64,000 nt of DNA from Dehalococcoidia bacterium (lineage in GTDB: Bacteria; Chloroflexota; Dehalococcoidia; Lucifugimonadales; SHYT01): positions 106,966 through 170,965 of the forward strand of contig SHYA01000004.1 of NCBI GenBank assembly GCA_009693055.1. The letters are read 5' to 3'. Position numbers and translations under genes: made by a program. The notes under the pieces are model-generated. The model saw nothing but the letters and a program-made list of their open reading frames with translations, ran no database searches and was not told where the DNA came from. Numbering within the stretch: the stretch's first letter is position 1; the number at the start of each line of letters is the position of its first letter. Shown in pieces: positions 1 through 9,368 of the stretch.

Positions 1-410
1 TGTGCACCTCCGGCGCCGATCAGCTCTACACCAACCTGCCAGAACTGGCGGGGGCGTTCGGGTTGCTCGGCGTAGTAGCGGAAGACGGGCCCGCCGTACT
101 GCCAGCGCACGGGCAGCGGCTGGTCGTCTCCCTGTTCCCGATAGACGCGCGTGATCGCCGAGGTGAACTCCGGCCTGAGGCTGACATTATGTCCACCTGG
201 CTCCTGGAAGCTGTACAGCCGCGCCGTCAGCTCGCCCCCCGCTTTGCGCGCGAAGGTCTCCGTGGCCTCCAGCATTGGCGGTTCGATAATCCGGTAGCCG
301 TACGAGGTGAAGAGCGCCTGGAGCGTCTTTTGGACGTCGTGCAGCCGCAGGTACTCTTCCTCCCGAAGGTCCCGCATGCCCACCAGTCGTTTGACCGTTG
401 ACGATGCCAT
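1..410 (-). CDS. HisZ/HisS-family class II synthetase-like protein, partial (3' end outside window)
   Basis: The first 136 residues are visible; the rest lies beyond the left edge. They show the class II histidyl-tRNA synthetase fold: GMRDL (11-15), SYGYRIIEPP (36-45), motif 2 LRPEFT (78-83), then FRY (110-112) and QVGVELIG (125-132). The family contains HisS and HisZ, the regulatory subunit of ATP phosphoribosyltransferase in histidine synthesis. The degenerate substrate motifs and the ELIG stretch lean to HisZ, but the missing C-terminus (an anticodon-binding domain would mean HisS) prevents a firm choice. The ATG at 408-410 has an AGGTGG Shine-Dalgarno a few bases upstream. It is divergent from the NrtS-like gene, with about 220 bases between them in which I recognise nothing. 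Confidence 0.82.
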   Translation of the reverse strand, partial: MASSTVKRLVGMRDLREEEYLRLHDVQKTLQALFTSYGYRIIEPPMLEATETFARKAGGELTARLYSFQEPGGHNVSLRPEFTSAITRVYREQGDDQPLPVRWQYGGPVFRYYAEQPERPRQFWQVGVELIGAGGA

Positions 411-632
411 TTCGCCCACCTGGTGCAAGAAACGTTCCTTAATTCGTTATTGTAGCGGAGCGCGGTGAGCGCTTCAATGCGGCCCTCAGCGGCTGCCGCT
501 TGACGGCCTCGTCCTTTCGCTTGCACAATCCGGCTAACACACTCTTTGACGCTGTCTGAAGCGGGACGTCAGCAAGGGCGAAAGCGACGCGGTGAACGCA
601 CCCGAACAGCAACCTGATGGGGCCTGAATGCT

Positions 633-998
633 GTGGCTACTGTGACAGTCTGCTCTGCGGAACAGTGTCGCTCCCGGCCTCGCACACTGTTCCGCATCAA
701 CACCCCCGAGGGGCCTGCCTTGCGGTGTCTGCGGCACACGCTCACTTACCCGCCGCTGCTCCGGCGCTCAACGCTGACGGCGTTGGTGGTTGGGACGCTC
801 CTGACGGCAATCAACCAGAGCGGCCCCGTCCTGCGCGGCGACGTCCCGGCATCGGTGGCCGGGCGTATCGTGCTGACCTATTGCGTCCCGTTCTGCGTCG
901 CTACCTGGGGACTGCTGATTAACAGCCGGGTGCGAGTGCCCAGCGCTAGCCCAGCTACCACTCCGCCACACCGCCCTGCTGACCGGGACCCGAAATGA
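633..998 (+). CDS. NrtS-domain small membrane protein
   Basis: This 121-residue protein has two predicted membrane helices (about 48-64 and 79-97). The signature around TALVVGTLLTAINQ and LTYCVPFCVATWG matches my recollection of the NrtS family, small membrane proteins linked to nitrate or nitrite transport. The N-terminus carries three cysteines and a His (VCSAEQC, RCLRH) that could bind metal or sense redox state. It begins with GTG. Its TGA overlaps the mobA start codon by four bases (ATGA), which implies translational coupling. Sitting next to MobA, FdhD and a molybdopterin enzyme, a role in supplying an oxyanion to molybdoenzymes is plausible but inferred. The soluble tail after residue 100 is low-complexity and rich in Pro and Ala. 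Confidence 0.7.
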   Translation: MATVTVCSAEQCRSRPRTLFRINTPEGPALRCLRHTLTYPPLLRRSTLTALVVGTLLTAINQSGPVLRGDVPASVAGRIVLTYCVPFCVATWGLLINSRVRVPSASPATTPPHRPADRDPK

Positions 999-1621
999 CG
1001 CGTCCAACCGGCATCATCCTCGCGGGCGGCGCCAGCAGTCGCCTGGGAGCGGACAAAGCGCAGATAGTCCTTGGCGGGCAGACGCTACTGGAGCGGGTTG
1101 TTGGGGCGTTGGAGCAGGTTGCGGGCGAAATCCTGATCGTCGCCTCTCCGGATACCTCGCGGCCACAGCCCGGTTCGCGCGTCCCGCTGCGGGTCGTGAC
1201 CGATCCGCAAGAGGCAGGGCCGCGCCGCGGCCCGCTCGCTGGGCTCGTTGCAGGCCTGCGCGAGTGCCGCACGCCCTACGCGTGGGTGCTTGGCTGCGAC
1301 TCGCCGTTTCTCAGCCCCCGCCTGCTCTCGTGCCTTATGGAGCTGGCGCCCGGCCATGACGTCGTGGCGCCACGCTCGGACAGGCATCTGCACGTACTGC
1401 ACGCCGTCTACAGTCGCAACTGCCTGCCGGCTGCGGAGCGGGTGCTCGCCGGCCGGCATCCCAGCCTTCAGGCTCTCCTCCCTTTGGTGAGATGCTGCTA
1501 CGTTGAGGGAGCGGAGCTTGCCCGGTGGGACCCGGACGGGCGTTCGCTACTGAACATCAACACCCGAGACGATTTGGCCGAAGCGCGGCGGCTTCTTGAC
1601 CAGCGCTCCACCAGCCGCTAG
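995..1621 (+). CDS. mobA: Molybdenum cofactor guanylyltransferase MobA
   Basis: MobA transfers GMP from GTP to Mo-molybdopterin, giving the guanine dinucleotide cofactor used by DMSO-reductase-family enzymes. The 208-residue protein has the nucleotide-binding signature LAGGASSRLGADK (9-21), GPLAG (about 79-83), the metal-binding CDSPF (about 100-104) and a C-terminal NINTRDDL. Length is normal for the family (about 190-210). The ATG overlaps the stop of the upstream NrtS-like gene, so the two are probably co-translated. A client enzyme is encoded close by, the molybdopterin oxidoreductase on the opposite strand with its sulfurtransferase FdhD. Confidence 0.93.
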   Translation: MTRPTGIILAGGASSRLGADKAQIVLGGQTLLERVVGALEQVAGEILIVASPDTSRPQPGSRVPLRVVTDPQEAGPRRGPLAGLVAGLRECRTPYAWVLGCDSPFLSPRLLSCLMELAPGHDVVAPRSDRHLHVLHAVYSRNCLPAAERVLAGRHPSLQALLPLVRCCYVEGAELARWDPDGRSLLNINTRDDLAEARRLLDQRSTSR

Positions 1622-1675
1622 CATGCGGGGAGCCGACGGCGCGGAGCCGGAGGACGACGCAACGAGGAGGGGATC

Positions 1676-1957
1676 ATGGCGGTCCGATTGGTAGTGACGC
1701 TCAAGACCAAGAAGGGGAAGGGTGGAGACTTTGCGAAGGCGTTTGGCAAGCTCATCCCCGGCGTCCTGAAGGAGCCCGGGTGTGAGCAGTATGCCCTGTT
1801 CCAGAATACGCAGGACGCGGACACGCTGGTGATGATCGAGCGGTGGAAGAGCCAGGCGGCGCTGGACAAGCACATGGCGGCGATGCAGGCAAAGGGCGCT
1901 CTTCCGGGGATGGACGCGATAACCGGCAAGCCCACGATGGAGCGCTACGAGGTCTAG
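1676..1957 (+). CDS. ABM-domain (antibiotic biosynthesis monooxygenase fold) protein
   Basis: A 93-residue single-domain protein with the ABM ferredoxin-like fold pattern: a first strand AVRLVVTLKTKKGK, the central PGCEQYALFQN, and WKSQAALDKHMA before the last helix. Family members range from quinol or haem monooxygenases to proteins of unknown role, and no cofactor site can be assigned here. It starts with ATG after a strong GAGGAGGGG Shine-Dalgarno. It follows mobA by 54 bases on the same strand and converges with fdhD, leaving only three bases between the stops. A stress or aromatic-oxidation role is possible but unsupported. Confidence 0.8.
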   Translation: MAVRLVVTLKTKKGKGGDFAKAFGKLIPGVLKEPGCEQYALFQNTQDADTLVMIERWKSQAALDKHMAAMQAKGALPGMDAITGKPTMERYEV

Positions 1958-1960
1958 CGA

Positions 1961-2857
1961 CTAAGTCGGCTTTTCGCTCACGCGGTCGCTCACGCGGTCG
2001 CTCACGCGGTGACCGGTGACCCGTTCCGCGTCGGCGTACAGGTTGAAGCCGTCCGTCCTCGTGAAGCCGGCCAGTGTCATGCCGAACTGCCTGGCCACGT
2101 CCACGGCGAGGGTGGACGGCGCGCCAACGGCCACCACCACGGCGATGCCGGCCATGAGCGCCTTCTGCATAATCTCAAAGCTTGACCGGCCGCTGACAGC
2201 GAGGATGTGCTCGCTGAGCGGGAGCCGACCGGTGAGGAGCGCGTGGCCTGTCAGCTTGTCCACGGCGTTGTGGCGGCCCACGTCCTCAAACGCGTACAGC
2301 AGCGTGCCCTCCGCGTCGAAGAGGCCGGCTGCGTGCAGCCCGCCGGTCTTTGCGAAGCCCGGCTGCGCCTTCCTGAGCTGGTCGGGCAGCCTCGCCATGA
2401 CCTCAGGCGTGACCGCGGGGCGCCCTTTGGGCAGGATTGGACACTCCTGGATTTGCAGCGCCTCCAGCGACACCTTCCCGCAAACGCCGCAGCTCGACGT
2501 GGTGTAGAAGTTTCGACGCAGCCGCTCGTGGTCAAAGCGAACGCCGGGCGCAAGCCGCACCGCTACCACATTGTAGTGCTGCTCGGTGACTTCAGTGCAG
2601 TAGCCTATCCGCTCAACGTCCTCCTTTGCGCGGAGGACGCCTTCCGAAAGGAGGAACCCCGCGGCAAGCTCAAGGTCCTGTCCCGGAGTGCGCATGGTGA
2701 CCGAGATTGGCTCAACCCGCAAGCGGTCCTGCTCGGTCCACTCCAGGCGGATCTCCAGCGGCTCCTCCACCGCCAGCATGTCCTCACGGGCGACCGGCGC
2801 CTGGCCGAGCCGCACGTTCTGGACGTCGGCGCGCCGCGTCCCGCGTGAGGTCGTCAC
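1961..2857 (-). CDS. fdhD: Formate dehydrogenase accessory sulfurtransferase FdhD
   Basis: FdhD delivers sulfur from IscS to the molybdenum cofactor, giving the terminal sulfido ligand needed for formate dehydrogenase activity. The 298-residue protein has the active-site pair SSCGVCGK (Cys123 and Cys126), the GDP/cofactor-side motif [12 protein letters not shown] and the [12 protein letters not shown] loop. Its start codon overlaps the stop of the upstream oxidoreductase by four bases, so the two form a tight pair. The C-terminus ends in a repeated VSDR motif encoded by three copies of a 12-base tandem repeat, beyond the conserved fold and probably dispensable. Confidence 0.94.
   Translation of the reverse strand: MTTSRGTRRADVQNVRLGQAPVAREDMLAVEEPLEIRLEWTEQDRLRVEPISVTMRTPGQDLELAAGFLLSEGVLRAKEDVERIGYCTEVTEQHYNVVAVRLAPGVRFDHERLRRNFYTTSSCGVCGKVSLEALQIQECPILPKGRPAVTPEVMARLPDQLRKAQPGFAKTGGLHAAGLFDAEGTLLYAFEDVGRHNAVDKLTGHALLTGRLPLSEHILAVSGRSSFEIMQKALMAGIAVVVAVGAPSTLAVDVARQFGMTLAGFTRTDGFNLYADAERVTGHRVSDRVSDRVSEKPT
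1976..2011. repeat. 12-base tandem repeat, three copies, in the fdhD 3' end
   Basis: Three consecutive copies of GCTCACGCGGTC (the last with one change) encode the VSDR repeats of the FdhD tail. This is a slippage-prone in-frame microsatellite and should vary between strains without breaking the frame. Confidence 0.85.
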
Positions 2858-5109
2858 GGCATGCCCCCAGCAACGGGCTCCGTCATGCCGCTTGCCACCT
2901 TGGCGGGCAGGATCTCCACCACCGCGTTGTAGTCGGGGATGCCGCAGAGCGGGTCCGTGGCCCCCATGCGGATGAGTGCGTTCCCCTCAGGCCAGTGGAC
3001 TTGCACGTTGCGGCGCCGCATGGGGACGGGCTTGCAACGGCCCCGAAACTCTCCAACATCGGAGCGGACGACCACCGCGTCACCCGCCTTCAGACCGAGC
3101 GCCGCTACGTCCTCCGGGTTCATCAGAACGTCCTCGCGGCGCGCCGCGTTTAGCGGGTCTTTCTTCGCCTGCACCATGCTGTTGAACTGCTTGCCGCGGC
3201 GGGTGCTCAGCAGGAACCAGCCCTCCGGCACCTGAGTCTCAGGGGGACGCACCACGGCCAACGCGGCTTTCCCGTCCGGCATCTTGAACACCCCGCCTTC
3301 ACAGAGACGCGGCCCTCCCCACTGGATGACGTCGCCCTGCTTGCGCAGTCGCTCGATGCCCTGGTAGAACGGCACGGCACGCGCGATCTCGCTGCGGATG
3401 GCGGCGGCGTCCGGGAAGTGGATCAGGTCGGCGAGCTCCGGCCTGACGCGCTCCGCGAGCCGCATGAAGATCTCCCATTCCGGCCTTGCCTCGCCGACGC
3501 GTCGGCCTGGAATCTCAGGGCTGAAGTAGATGCGCCGCTCCGTGGAGGTTGCCGTACCGCCTCCCGGTGATTCGTACCTGGTCGCCGCGGGCAGCAAGAC
3601 AACCGTATCAGCGGGCTCCAACAGCATCTGGCTGGTGAGCACGATGTCCTGATGGACGCGCACCGGAACGCGCTCTAAGGCTTCACGAACGTACTCCGGC
3701 TCCGGCAGGGTCTCCAGGAAGTTGCCGCCGACGGAGTAGAGAACATCCAGTTCTCCCCGGTGGGCCGCCTCAATCATCTGTACGGCGGTGAGACCGGGAC
3801 GGGCCGGTAGTGGAAAGCCCCAGAGCTCGGAGAACTCCTGGGCGCTTGCTTCGTTGACATCGCGCCCGCCGGGGAACTGGTTGGGGACGCAGCCCACCTC
3901 GGCGCCTCCCTGCACGCCGCTGTGGCCGCGGATCGGCATGACGCCACACTTCTCCCGGCCCACCATGCCGCGGCTGAGCGCCAGGTTAACAATCGCCTTC
4001 ACGTTGTCCACGCCAAACCGGTGCTGCGTGATGCCCATGCTCCAGACGAATACCGTGCTCTTCGCGCTGCCGTACATCCGCGCGAAGCGGAGCATCTCCT
4101 CTCGGGTCGCGCCGGAGGAGGCCTCCAGCATCTCCCAGGGTTGCGCGCTCAACGCCATCTTGAGCTGGTCCCAACCCGTGGTGTGCGCGGCAAGAAACAC
4201 CTCATCCGCCCAGCCCTGCTCTATCAGGTGTTTGAGGACGCCGTTGAGGAACGCAATGTCGCCGCCGGTGTGCACCTGGAAGAACTCGTCCGCGAGCCGC
4301 GTGCCGAACACGGCGCTTTCAAAGATGGAGGGTATCCAGTACCGCTCCAGGCCCGGCTCCCGGTACGGGTTGATGACGACGATGCGCGTGCCGGCCCGCT
4401 TCGCGGCGTACATGTACTTGGTGGTGACGGGCTGGTTGTTGGGCGTGTCGCTGCCCTGGAAGACCAGCAGGTCCGTTCCGATCCAGTCGGAGTACGAACA
4501 CGTAGAGGCGGAGACGCCGATGGTCTGCTTGAGGCCTACGGTGCTGGGCGCGTGGCAGACCCGCGAGGAGTTATCCACGTTGTTAGTGCCGAGGAAACGC
4601 GCCACCTTCTGCGCCACGTAGTACACCTCGTTCGTGATGCCGCGCGACGTGACGTAGAAAGCCAGGCGCTGCGGGTCTGTGGCGCGGACCCGGCCCGCAA
4701 TCAGGTCAAGTGCCTCGTCCCAGGCGACGCGCTTGAACCCCGGCTCTCTCCGCCGGCGCACCATCGGGTACGGCATGCGCCCCAGGGCGCGCAGCGACGC
4801 GCTGTTCCGTCCTTTCAGGGCGCTCACGTCCGCAAGGAGCGTGTGGTCCAGCGCTCCCATCGTGTTTAGGCGCAGCAGTTCCAGCCGCACCGTACACAGG
4901 TGGATGCCGGACATGGTGAAGTCCCGCATGCCGGTGGTGCCCAGCGCGCACCCGTCGCAGACGCCCCGGTTCAGGATGCGCCAGGCGAAGGGGAGCTGGT
5001 CGCGGTTGCGCCACGCGGCCTTGAAGAGTTCCCCAAAGTGGTTGGGCTTGACCTGGCCCAAGCCGTTGGGCATGAAGCCCGCCCACAGGGAGGGGTCCCA
5101 CTTGCGCAT
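2854..5109 (-). CDS. Molybdopterin oxidoreductase, FdhF/YdeP-like (formate-dehydrogenase-like) large subunit
   Basis: A 751-residue molybdopterin enzyme of the DMSO-reductase superfamily, closest in motif pattern to the FdhF/YdeP group. The probable Mo ligand is Cys185 in SRVCHAPS, the equivalent of the Sec/Cys-His of formate dehydrogenases. The N-terminus has CDGC (51-54) and Cys72 but not the full four-Cys iron-sulfur motif, so an N-terminal [4Fe-4S] cluster is doubtful. [12 protein letters not shown] is typical of YdeP-like proteins. I chose the ATG at 5107-5109 because AGGAG lies six bases upstream; an ATG 12 codons earlier lacks such a site. It is coupled to fdhD by a four-base overlap, which supports a formate-dehydrogenase-like role. 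No partner subunit lies beside it and the substrate is not proven. Confidence 0.87.
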   Translation of the reverse strand: MRKWDPSLWAGFMPNGLGQVKPNHFGELFKAAWRNRDQLPFAWRILNRGVCDGCALGTTGMRDFTMSGIHLCTVRLELLRLNTMGALDHTLLADVSALKGRNSASLRALGRMPYPMVRRRREPGFKRVAWDEALDLIAGRVRATDPQRLAFYVTSRGITNEVYYVAQKVARFLGTNNVDNSSRVCHAPSTVGLKQTIGVSASTCSYSDWIGTDLLVFQGSDTPNNQPVTTKYMYAAKRAGTRIVVINPYREPGLERYWIPSIFESAVFGTRLADEFFQVHTGGDIAFLNGVLKHLIEQGWADEVFLAAHTTGWDQLKMALSAQPWEMLEASSGATREEMLRFARMYGSAKSTVFVWSMGITQHRFGVDNVKAIVNLALSRGMVGREKCGVMPIRGHSGVQGGAEVGCVPNQFPGGRDVNEASAQEFSELWGFPLPARPGLTAVQMIEAAHRGELDVLYSVGGNFLETLPEPEYVREALERVPVRVHQDIVLTSQMLLEPADTVVLLPAATRYESPGGGTATSTERRIYFSPEIPGRRVGEARPEWEIFMRLAERVRPELADLIHFPDAAAIRSEIARAVPFYQGIERLRKQGDVIQWGGPRLCEGGVFKMPDGKAALAVVRPPETQVPEGWFLLSTRRGKQFNSMVQAKKDPLNAARREDVLMNPEDVAALGLKAGDAVVVRSDVGEFRGRCKPVPMRRRNVQVHWPEGNALIRMGATDPLCGIPDYNAVVEILPAKVASGMTEPVAGGMP

Positions 5110-5250
5110 TGGCGCTCCTTTTGCTAGGGATGCTTCTGGACTCATTCTACTCTAGGGCTCTGCCAAAACGGAGGAAGGGTCACGGAACGGCGCACGTGCA
5201 GAAGAAGCGAGACAAGGAGATTGCAGGGGTGAGGCTCGCTGGCGGAGCGA

Positions 5251-6930
5251 CTAGATCACCGTCGGCGGCTGGTACTCGCCGAACGTGCCGCGTAGGGTAT
5301 CGCAGATCTCGCCGATCGTGGCGTAGGCCCGCACGGCGCTGACGATCTCCGGCATGAGCGGCGCCTTCGGGTCACGCGCCGCGTCTTTCAGCCGGACCAG
5401 CGCCGCCGTGATCGCCGCCTTGTCGCGGCCGGCGCGCAGGCGGGCCAGCCTTGCGCGCTGCTCCTTGCCCACCCTGGGGTCCACCTGAAAGCGCGGCGCC
5501 GTCCCCTCGTTCCCTTCCGTGAAGCGGTTCACCCCCACGATGACCCGTTCGCCGCGCTCAATCTCCTTTTGGTACCGGTACGCGGACTCCTGGATGCGCT
5601 GCTGGTAGAAGCCCGACTCAATGGCCGCCACCGCGCCGCCCATGTCCTCCACCTGTTTCATGAGTGCGGATGCTTGCGACTCCAGCGCGTTGGTCAGCGA
5701 CTCCACGTAGTACGAGCCGCCCAGCGGGTCCACCGTCTCGGCGGCGCCCGTCTCGTACGCGATAACCTGCTGCGTGCGGAGCGCGATGCGTTGCGCCTTC
5801 TCCGTCGGGATCGCCAATGCCTCGTCGTAGCAGGACAGCGCGATGGACTGGACGCCTCCCAGCACGGCGGCGAGGTTTTGGATGGCGGCCCGCGCGATGT
5901 TGTTCTCCGGCTGCTGGGCCGTCAGCGTGGAGCCGCCCGTCTGCGTGTGCGTGCGCAGCATCATGGATTCCGGCTTCTGCGCCCCGTATCGCTCTTTCAG
6001 CAGCCTGGCCCACGCCCGCCGGAGAGCGCGGTACTTCGCCACCTCTTCCAGGAAGTTGTTGTGGGTATTAAAAATCCAGGAGATGCGCGGCGCAAAGTCG
6101 TCTATCTTCAAGCCCTGGGCTAGCACGGCGTCCATGTAGGCGATCGCGTTGGCGAACGTGAAGCCGATTTCCTCGGCGGCGGTGCAGCCCGCGTCGCGCA
6201 TGTGGTAGCCGCTGATGGAGATGGGGTTCCATCTTGGCGCGTGCTTAGAGCAGTACGCGATGAGGTCGGCGGCGAGGCGCAGCGACGGCTTGGGCGGGAA
6301 GATGTACGTGCCGCGCGCCACGTACTCCTTCAGCACGTCGTTCTGCGACGTGCCTGAGAGCTTCTCCGGCGCGACGCCCTGCTTCTCGCCCGCCACCATG
6401 TACATCGCCAGCAGGACGGAGGCGGGCGCGTTGATGGTCATGGAGGTGCTCACCTTGTCCAGCGGGATGCCCGCAAAGCAGGTCTCCATGTCCTGCAATG
6501 AGTCAATCGCGACGCCCACCTTGCCGACCTCACCTTCCGCCATCGGGTTGTCTGAGTCGTAGCCGATCTGCGTCGGCAGGTCAAAGGCCATAGAGAGGCC
6601 CGTTTGGCCCTGCTCAAGCAGGTAGCGGAAGCGCTGGTTGGTCTCCTCCGACGTGCCAAAGCCGGCATACTGGCGCATGGTCCACAGTCGGCCACGGTAC
6701 ATCGTGGCCTGGATGCCGCGGGTGAACGGGTACTGGCCCGGAAAGCCCACGTCTCGCAAGTAATCGGTGTCAGCGACGTCTGAAGGCGTGGAGAGGAGGC
6801 TGGGCTCTGAAGAGCTGGCGCCGACGACCCCCTCGCGCTCTCCGGCACGCTTCAGAGAGGGATCGAGCACTTTTTCACGCCACTCTCGAGCGGCCCGCTC
6901 CAACGCCTCTTTCCTGCTGGGGTCTGCCAT
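5251..6930 (-). CDS. Methylmalonyl-CoA mutase, catalytic (large) subunit without B12 domain
   Basis: The enzyme interconverts (R)-methylmalonyl-CoA and succinyl-CoA using adenosylcobalamin. The 559-residue protein covers the TIM barrel but stops at [16 protein letters not shown], so the C-terminal B12-binding domain must come from a separate small subunit, which is not in this window. Substrate-determining residues match methylmalonyl-CoA mutase: Tyr88 in RQYAGFG (Tyr89 in Propionibacterium), Ala115 in GLSMAFD, Arg206 in VARGTY (Arg207) and His243 in SGYHM (His244). Isobutyryl-CoA mutases carry Phe and Gln, and 2-hydroxyisobutyryl-CoA mutases Ile and Asp, at the corresponding sites. The ATG at 6928-6930 follows AAGGGG; an upstream GTG is less likely. 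It lies last in the minus-strand acyl-CoA cluster. Confidence 0.93.
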   Translation of the reverse strand: MADPSRKEALERAAREWREKVLDPSLKRAGEREGVVGASSSEPSLLSTPSDVADTDYLRDVGFPGQYPFTRGIQATMYRGRLWTMRQYAGFGTSEETNQRFRYLLEQGQTGLSMAFDLPTQIGYDSDNPMAEGEVGKVGVAIDSLQDMETCFAGIPLDKVSTSMTINAPASVLLAMYMVAGEKQGVAPEKLSGTSQNDVLKEYVARGTYIFPPKPSLRLAADLIAYCSKHAPRWNPISISGYHMRDAGCTAAEEIGFTFANAIAYMDAVLAQGLKIDDFAPRISWIFNTHNNFLEEVAKYRALRRAWARLLKERYGAQKPESMMLRTHTQTGGSTLTAQQPENNIARAAIQNLAAVLGGVQSIALSCYDEALAIPTEKAQRIALRTQQVIAYETGAAETVDPLGGSYYVESLTNALESQASALMKQVEDMGGAVAAIESGFYQQRIQESAYRYQKEIERGERVIVGVNRFTEGNEGTAPRFQVDPRVGKEQRARLARLRAGRDKAAITAALVRLKDAARDPKAPLMPEIVSAVRAYATIGEICDTLRGTFGEYQPPTVI

Positions 6931-6973
6931 GTCCTGTCCCCTTGGTCCCGCTTCCACCAGGTAGGCTATTGGA

Positions 6974-7453
6974 CTATGCCTTCTGCGGTCGCCTCGGCAC
7001 CATCACCTTGCGGCGGAACGTGACAACCGCCTCGCCACGCTGGTTCAAGCCGCGAGTTTCCACCGTGACCACGCCGCGGTCCGGCCGGCTACTGGATGGC
7101 TTCACGTCGAGCACCTTGGACTCGGCGTACAGCGTGTCTCCGTGAAACACGGGCGCGGTGTGCTGCAACGACTCAGTCTCCAGGTTGGCGATCGCCTTGC
7201 CTGAAACGTCCGACACACTCATGCCGAGCACGACGCTGTACACCAGAGGCCCTGCCGCCACCCGCTGCTTGAACTGCGACTGCTCCGCGTACGCGGCGTC
7301 AATGTGCAGCGGGTGCTGGTTCATCGTGAGGAGCGAGAAGAGCGTATCGTCCGACTCCGTGATGGTGCGGCCGGGCCAGTGCTTGTACACGTCGCCGACG
7401 GTGAAGTCTTCCAAGTAGCGACCGTAGCGGTCGCGACCATCATGGGTAGTCAT
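6974..7453 (-). CDS. MaoC-like hotdog acyl-CoA hydratase
   Basis: A 159-residue single-hotdog protein. It has the opening seen in MaoC and mesaconyl-CoA hydratase relatives ([11 protein letters not shown], then GRTITESDD) and the hydratase motif around [11 protein letters not shown] (about 42-52), which holds the catalytic Asp/Asn-His pair. These enzymes hydrate enoyl-CoAs or dehydrate hydroxyacyl-CoAs. Placed with a mutase, a malyl-CoA-lyase-like aldolase and CaiB proteins, a mesaconyl-CoA/methylmalyl-CoA hydratase role is attractive. It is only about half the length of the characterised two-hotdog mesaconyl-CoA hydratases, so the substrate remains open. Confidence 0.85.
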   Translation of the reverse strand: MTTHDGRDRYGRYLEDFTVGDVYKHWPGRTITESDDTLFSLLTMNQHPLHIDAAYAEQSQFKQRVAAGPLVYSVVLGMSVSDVSGKAIANLETESLQHTAPVFHGDTLYAESKVLDVKPSSSRPDRGVVTVETRGLNQRGEAVVTFRRKVMVPRRPQKA

Positions 7454-7485
7454 GCTTGTCCCTTACTCTCTCTTCTCTTGTGAGA

Positions 7486-7535
7486 GGAGATTGCGGATTC
7501 TTCGGTCGTCACGATATTCCTCTCTCAGGATGACA
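7486..7535. repeat. Dispersed TGTCATyCTGAG-type repeat copy
   Basis: Read on the minus strand, this intergenic stretch begins TGTCATCCTGAG and ends in a GAAGAATCC-like tail. The same head or tail appears near 38197, 55881 and 61720, so it is one copy of a small dispersed repeat family. It lies between the MaoC and acyl-CoA dehydrogenase genes. Confidence 0.55.
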
Positions 7536-7595
7536 AAGCTGGTACCGGCTACAATCGCCCTGTGCTCTGAAAAGGGTGCAGGGGCTGGCCCCTGC

Positions 7596-8756
7596 TCACT
7601 CTTTCTTGTACAGCCGCTCAAGGGCGCGCGCGATGACCACCTTCTGGATGTCGCTGGTGCCCTCGCCGATGAGGCTCATGGGAGCGTCGCGGTAGTAGCG
7701 CTCGGCGCGCATCTCCTTGATGTACCCGTAGCCGCCGAAGACGCGTAAGGCGTCCAGCGTGGTCTCCTGGCACATTTCGCTGGCGAACAGCTTGGCCACG
7801 CCGGCCTCCAGGTCGGCGCGCTCCCCGCGGTCCTTCTTCTCGGCGGCCTGGCGGGTGAGCAGCCGCGCCGCCTCAATCCGCGTGTACATGTCGGCCAGCC
7901 GCATGTGCACGGCCTGGTGCTCAAAGATGGGCTTGCCGAAGGCCCGGCGCTGGAACGAGTACGCGATGGCGTCCTCAAACGCAGCGCGGGCCAGGCCCAC
8001 GGCGCGGGCCGCCACGTTGATGCGCCCCACCTCAAGCCCGCTCATCACCTGCTTGAACCCGTCACCCTCTCGGTCACCGACGAGGTTAGTGACGGGCACC
8101 GGGGCGTCGTCAAAGCTCAGCGCGACGGTATCCACGCCCTTGTAGCCCAGCTTCTCCAGGTCCCGGTGAATAACCAGGCCCTTGGTGCCCTTCTCCACGA
8201 TGAGGGCACTCATCCCGCGATGGGGCGGCTGCGCCTCGCGGTCCGTCTTGCACAGCACCAGGTAAAAGTGGGCGCGCCGGCCATTGCTGACGAACATCTT
8301 GTTGCCGTTGAGGCGGTACAGGTCGCCGTCACGGACAGCGTACGTCTTGATGGCCGCCACGTCCGAGCCTGCGTCCGGCTCAGTCAGGCAGAACGCGCAG
8401 CGCTTCTCCCCCTCTACCATGACTGGGAGCCACCGCTTTTTCTGCTCCTTCGTGCCGAACTGTTCGAGGATGTACGAGACGATGACATGCGTGTTCAGTA
8501 TGCCCGCGAGCGTCATCCATCCGCGCCCCAGCTCTTCTATGACGGCGGCGTACGTGGTAAACGGTAAGCCAAGGCCGCCGTAGGCGGGGCCGATGGTCAT
8601 GGCGAAAAGCCCCATCTCCCGCATCTGCTGGATGAGCGCCGCGGGGTATTCGTCACGGTGCTCCAACTCCGTGGCTACTGGGAGCACCTCTTTGTCAACG
8701 AAGCGCCTGATCTCGCTGACGATGACGCTTCCCGCATCGCCTGTGGCGCTTGGCAT
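7596..8756 (-). CDS. Acyl-CoA dehydrogenase
   Basis: A 386-residue FAD flavoprotein that oxidises acyl-CoA to trans-2-enoyl-CoA and passes electrons to electron-transfer flavoprotein. The FAD/substrate segments CFCLTEPDAGSD and KMFVSNG are present, as is the C-terminal RVFGGYGYIKE. The catalytic base is probably Glu365 in GEGTSDIQ, the usual position for short-chain and methylsuccinyl-type enzymes. The ATG at 8754-8756 has AGGTGG upstream and is preferred to a GTG four codons earlier. Its place in the cluster would suit oxidation of a branched or C4-C5 acyl-CoA, but specificity cannot be read from the sequence. Confidence 0.93.
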   Translation of the reverse strand: MPSATGDAGSVIVSEIRRFVDKEVLPVATELEHRDEYPAALIQQMREMGLFAMTIGPAYGGLGLPFTTYAAVIEELGRGWMTLAGILNTHVIVSYILEQFGTKEQKKRWLPVMVEGEKRCAFCLTEPDAGSDVAAIKTYAVRDGDLYRLNGNKMFVSNGRRAHFYLVLCKTDREAQPPHRGMSALIVEKGTKGLVIHRDLEKLGYKGVDTVALSFDDAPVPVTNLVGDREGDGFKQVMSGLEVGRINVAARAVGLARAAFEDAIAYSFQRRAFGKPIFEHQAVHMRLADMYTRIEAARLLTRQAAEKKDRGERADLEAGVAKLFASEMCQETTLDALRVFGGYGYIKEMRAERYYRDAPMSLIGEGTSDIQKVVIARALERLYKKE

Positions 8757-8804
8757 GCTTCTTACCACCTACTTAGTGTGTTGACCATTGAGTGGTCGGA
8801 CGGC

Positions 8805-9020
8805 TTACTTCTTGGTGGACGTGTACTCCAGAAGGATGCGGGCCAGCCGCTTGTGCCCGGCCTTGAGGTAATGCTTCTTCCACCAGGCGGCCATGTAGTC
8901 CACGGCCTTCTTGGCATCGTCAGAGTCCACGTAGGCAGCGTTCAGTGCTCCGCTCGCCTCCCGAGCTGCTTGGTCCATGGAGGCGGCCACGACAGACGCG
9001 TCTTTTTTTGTGCTCACCAT
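8805..9020 (-). CDS. Small hypothetical protein, 71 residues
   Basis: I do not recognise this protein. It is predicted soluble and mostly helical, with an Ala-rich, acidic first half (MDQAAREASGALNAAYVDSD), a central MAAWWKKHYLKAGH and a basic C-terminus. A clear AGGAG Shine-Dalgarno eight bases before the ATG and close spacing to the acyl-CoA dehydrogenase gene support translation. It sits inside the acyl-CoA cluster on the same strand, so it is probably co-expressed. Confidence 0.65.
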   Translation of the reverse strand: MVSTKKDASVVAASMDQAAREASGALNAAYVDSDDAKKAVDYMAAWWKKHYLKAGHKRLARILLEYTSTKK

Positions 9021-9145
9021 CGTTCTTTCTCCTGTCGCAGTGTTCTGCAGTGCTCAATAGCTTACACGGTTCGGCGGCCGTTGGCCGGAAGACCGCTCAG
9101 GATAGCATAGTCGGTTTCTTCGTGCGCCTCTGGCCCATGAAGGGG

Positions 9146-9361
9146 CTACTCATCATAGAGTTTCACGATGTGGACGGCACCTTGGGGACACGCCTGCACA
9201 CACAGGTCGCACAACGTGCACTCATCCAAATTCTCCTCCACGATCTGCAGGCTACCCTGCGGGCCCTGGGCGAAGATATCCACGGGGCAGACTTCCACCA
9301 GCTTCTTTACCAGCTCCGGCTGGGAAGCCGCCTCCGGCGACACGTGGACTCGGATGAACAT
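9146..9361 (-). CDS. Small ferredoxin-like [4Fe-4S] protein
   Basis: A 71-residue protein with one complete cluster motif, CTLCDLCVQACP (Cys48, 51, 54 and 58), and a lone CP at Cys25 where classical two-cluster ferredoxins have a second full motif. It therefore probably binds a single [4Fe-4S] cluster. The ATG lies seven bases after the sucD stop, so it is the downstream partner of the CoA-ligase genes. An electron-carrier role for the acyl-CoA dehydrogenase or another oxidoreductase of the cluster is inferred. The same frame stays open far upstream through sucD, but only this segment looks like protein. Confidence 0.88.
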   Translation of the reverse strand: MFIRVHVSPEAASQPELVKKLVEVCPVDIFAQGPQGSLQIVEENLDECTLCDLCVQACPQGAVHIVKLYDE

Positions 9362-9368
9362 CGCCACG

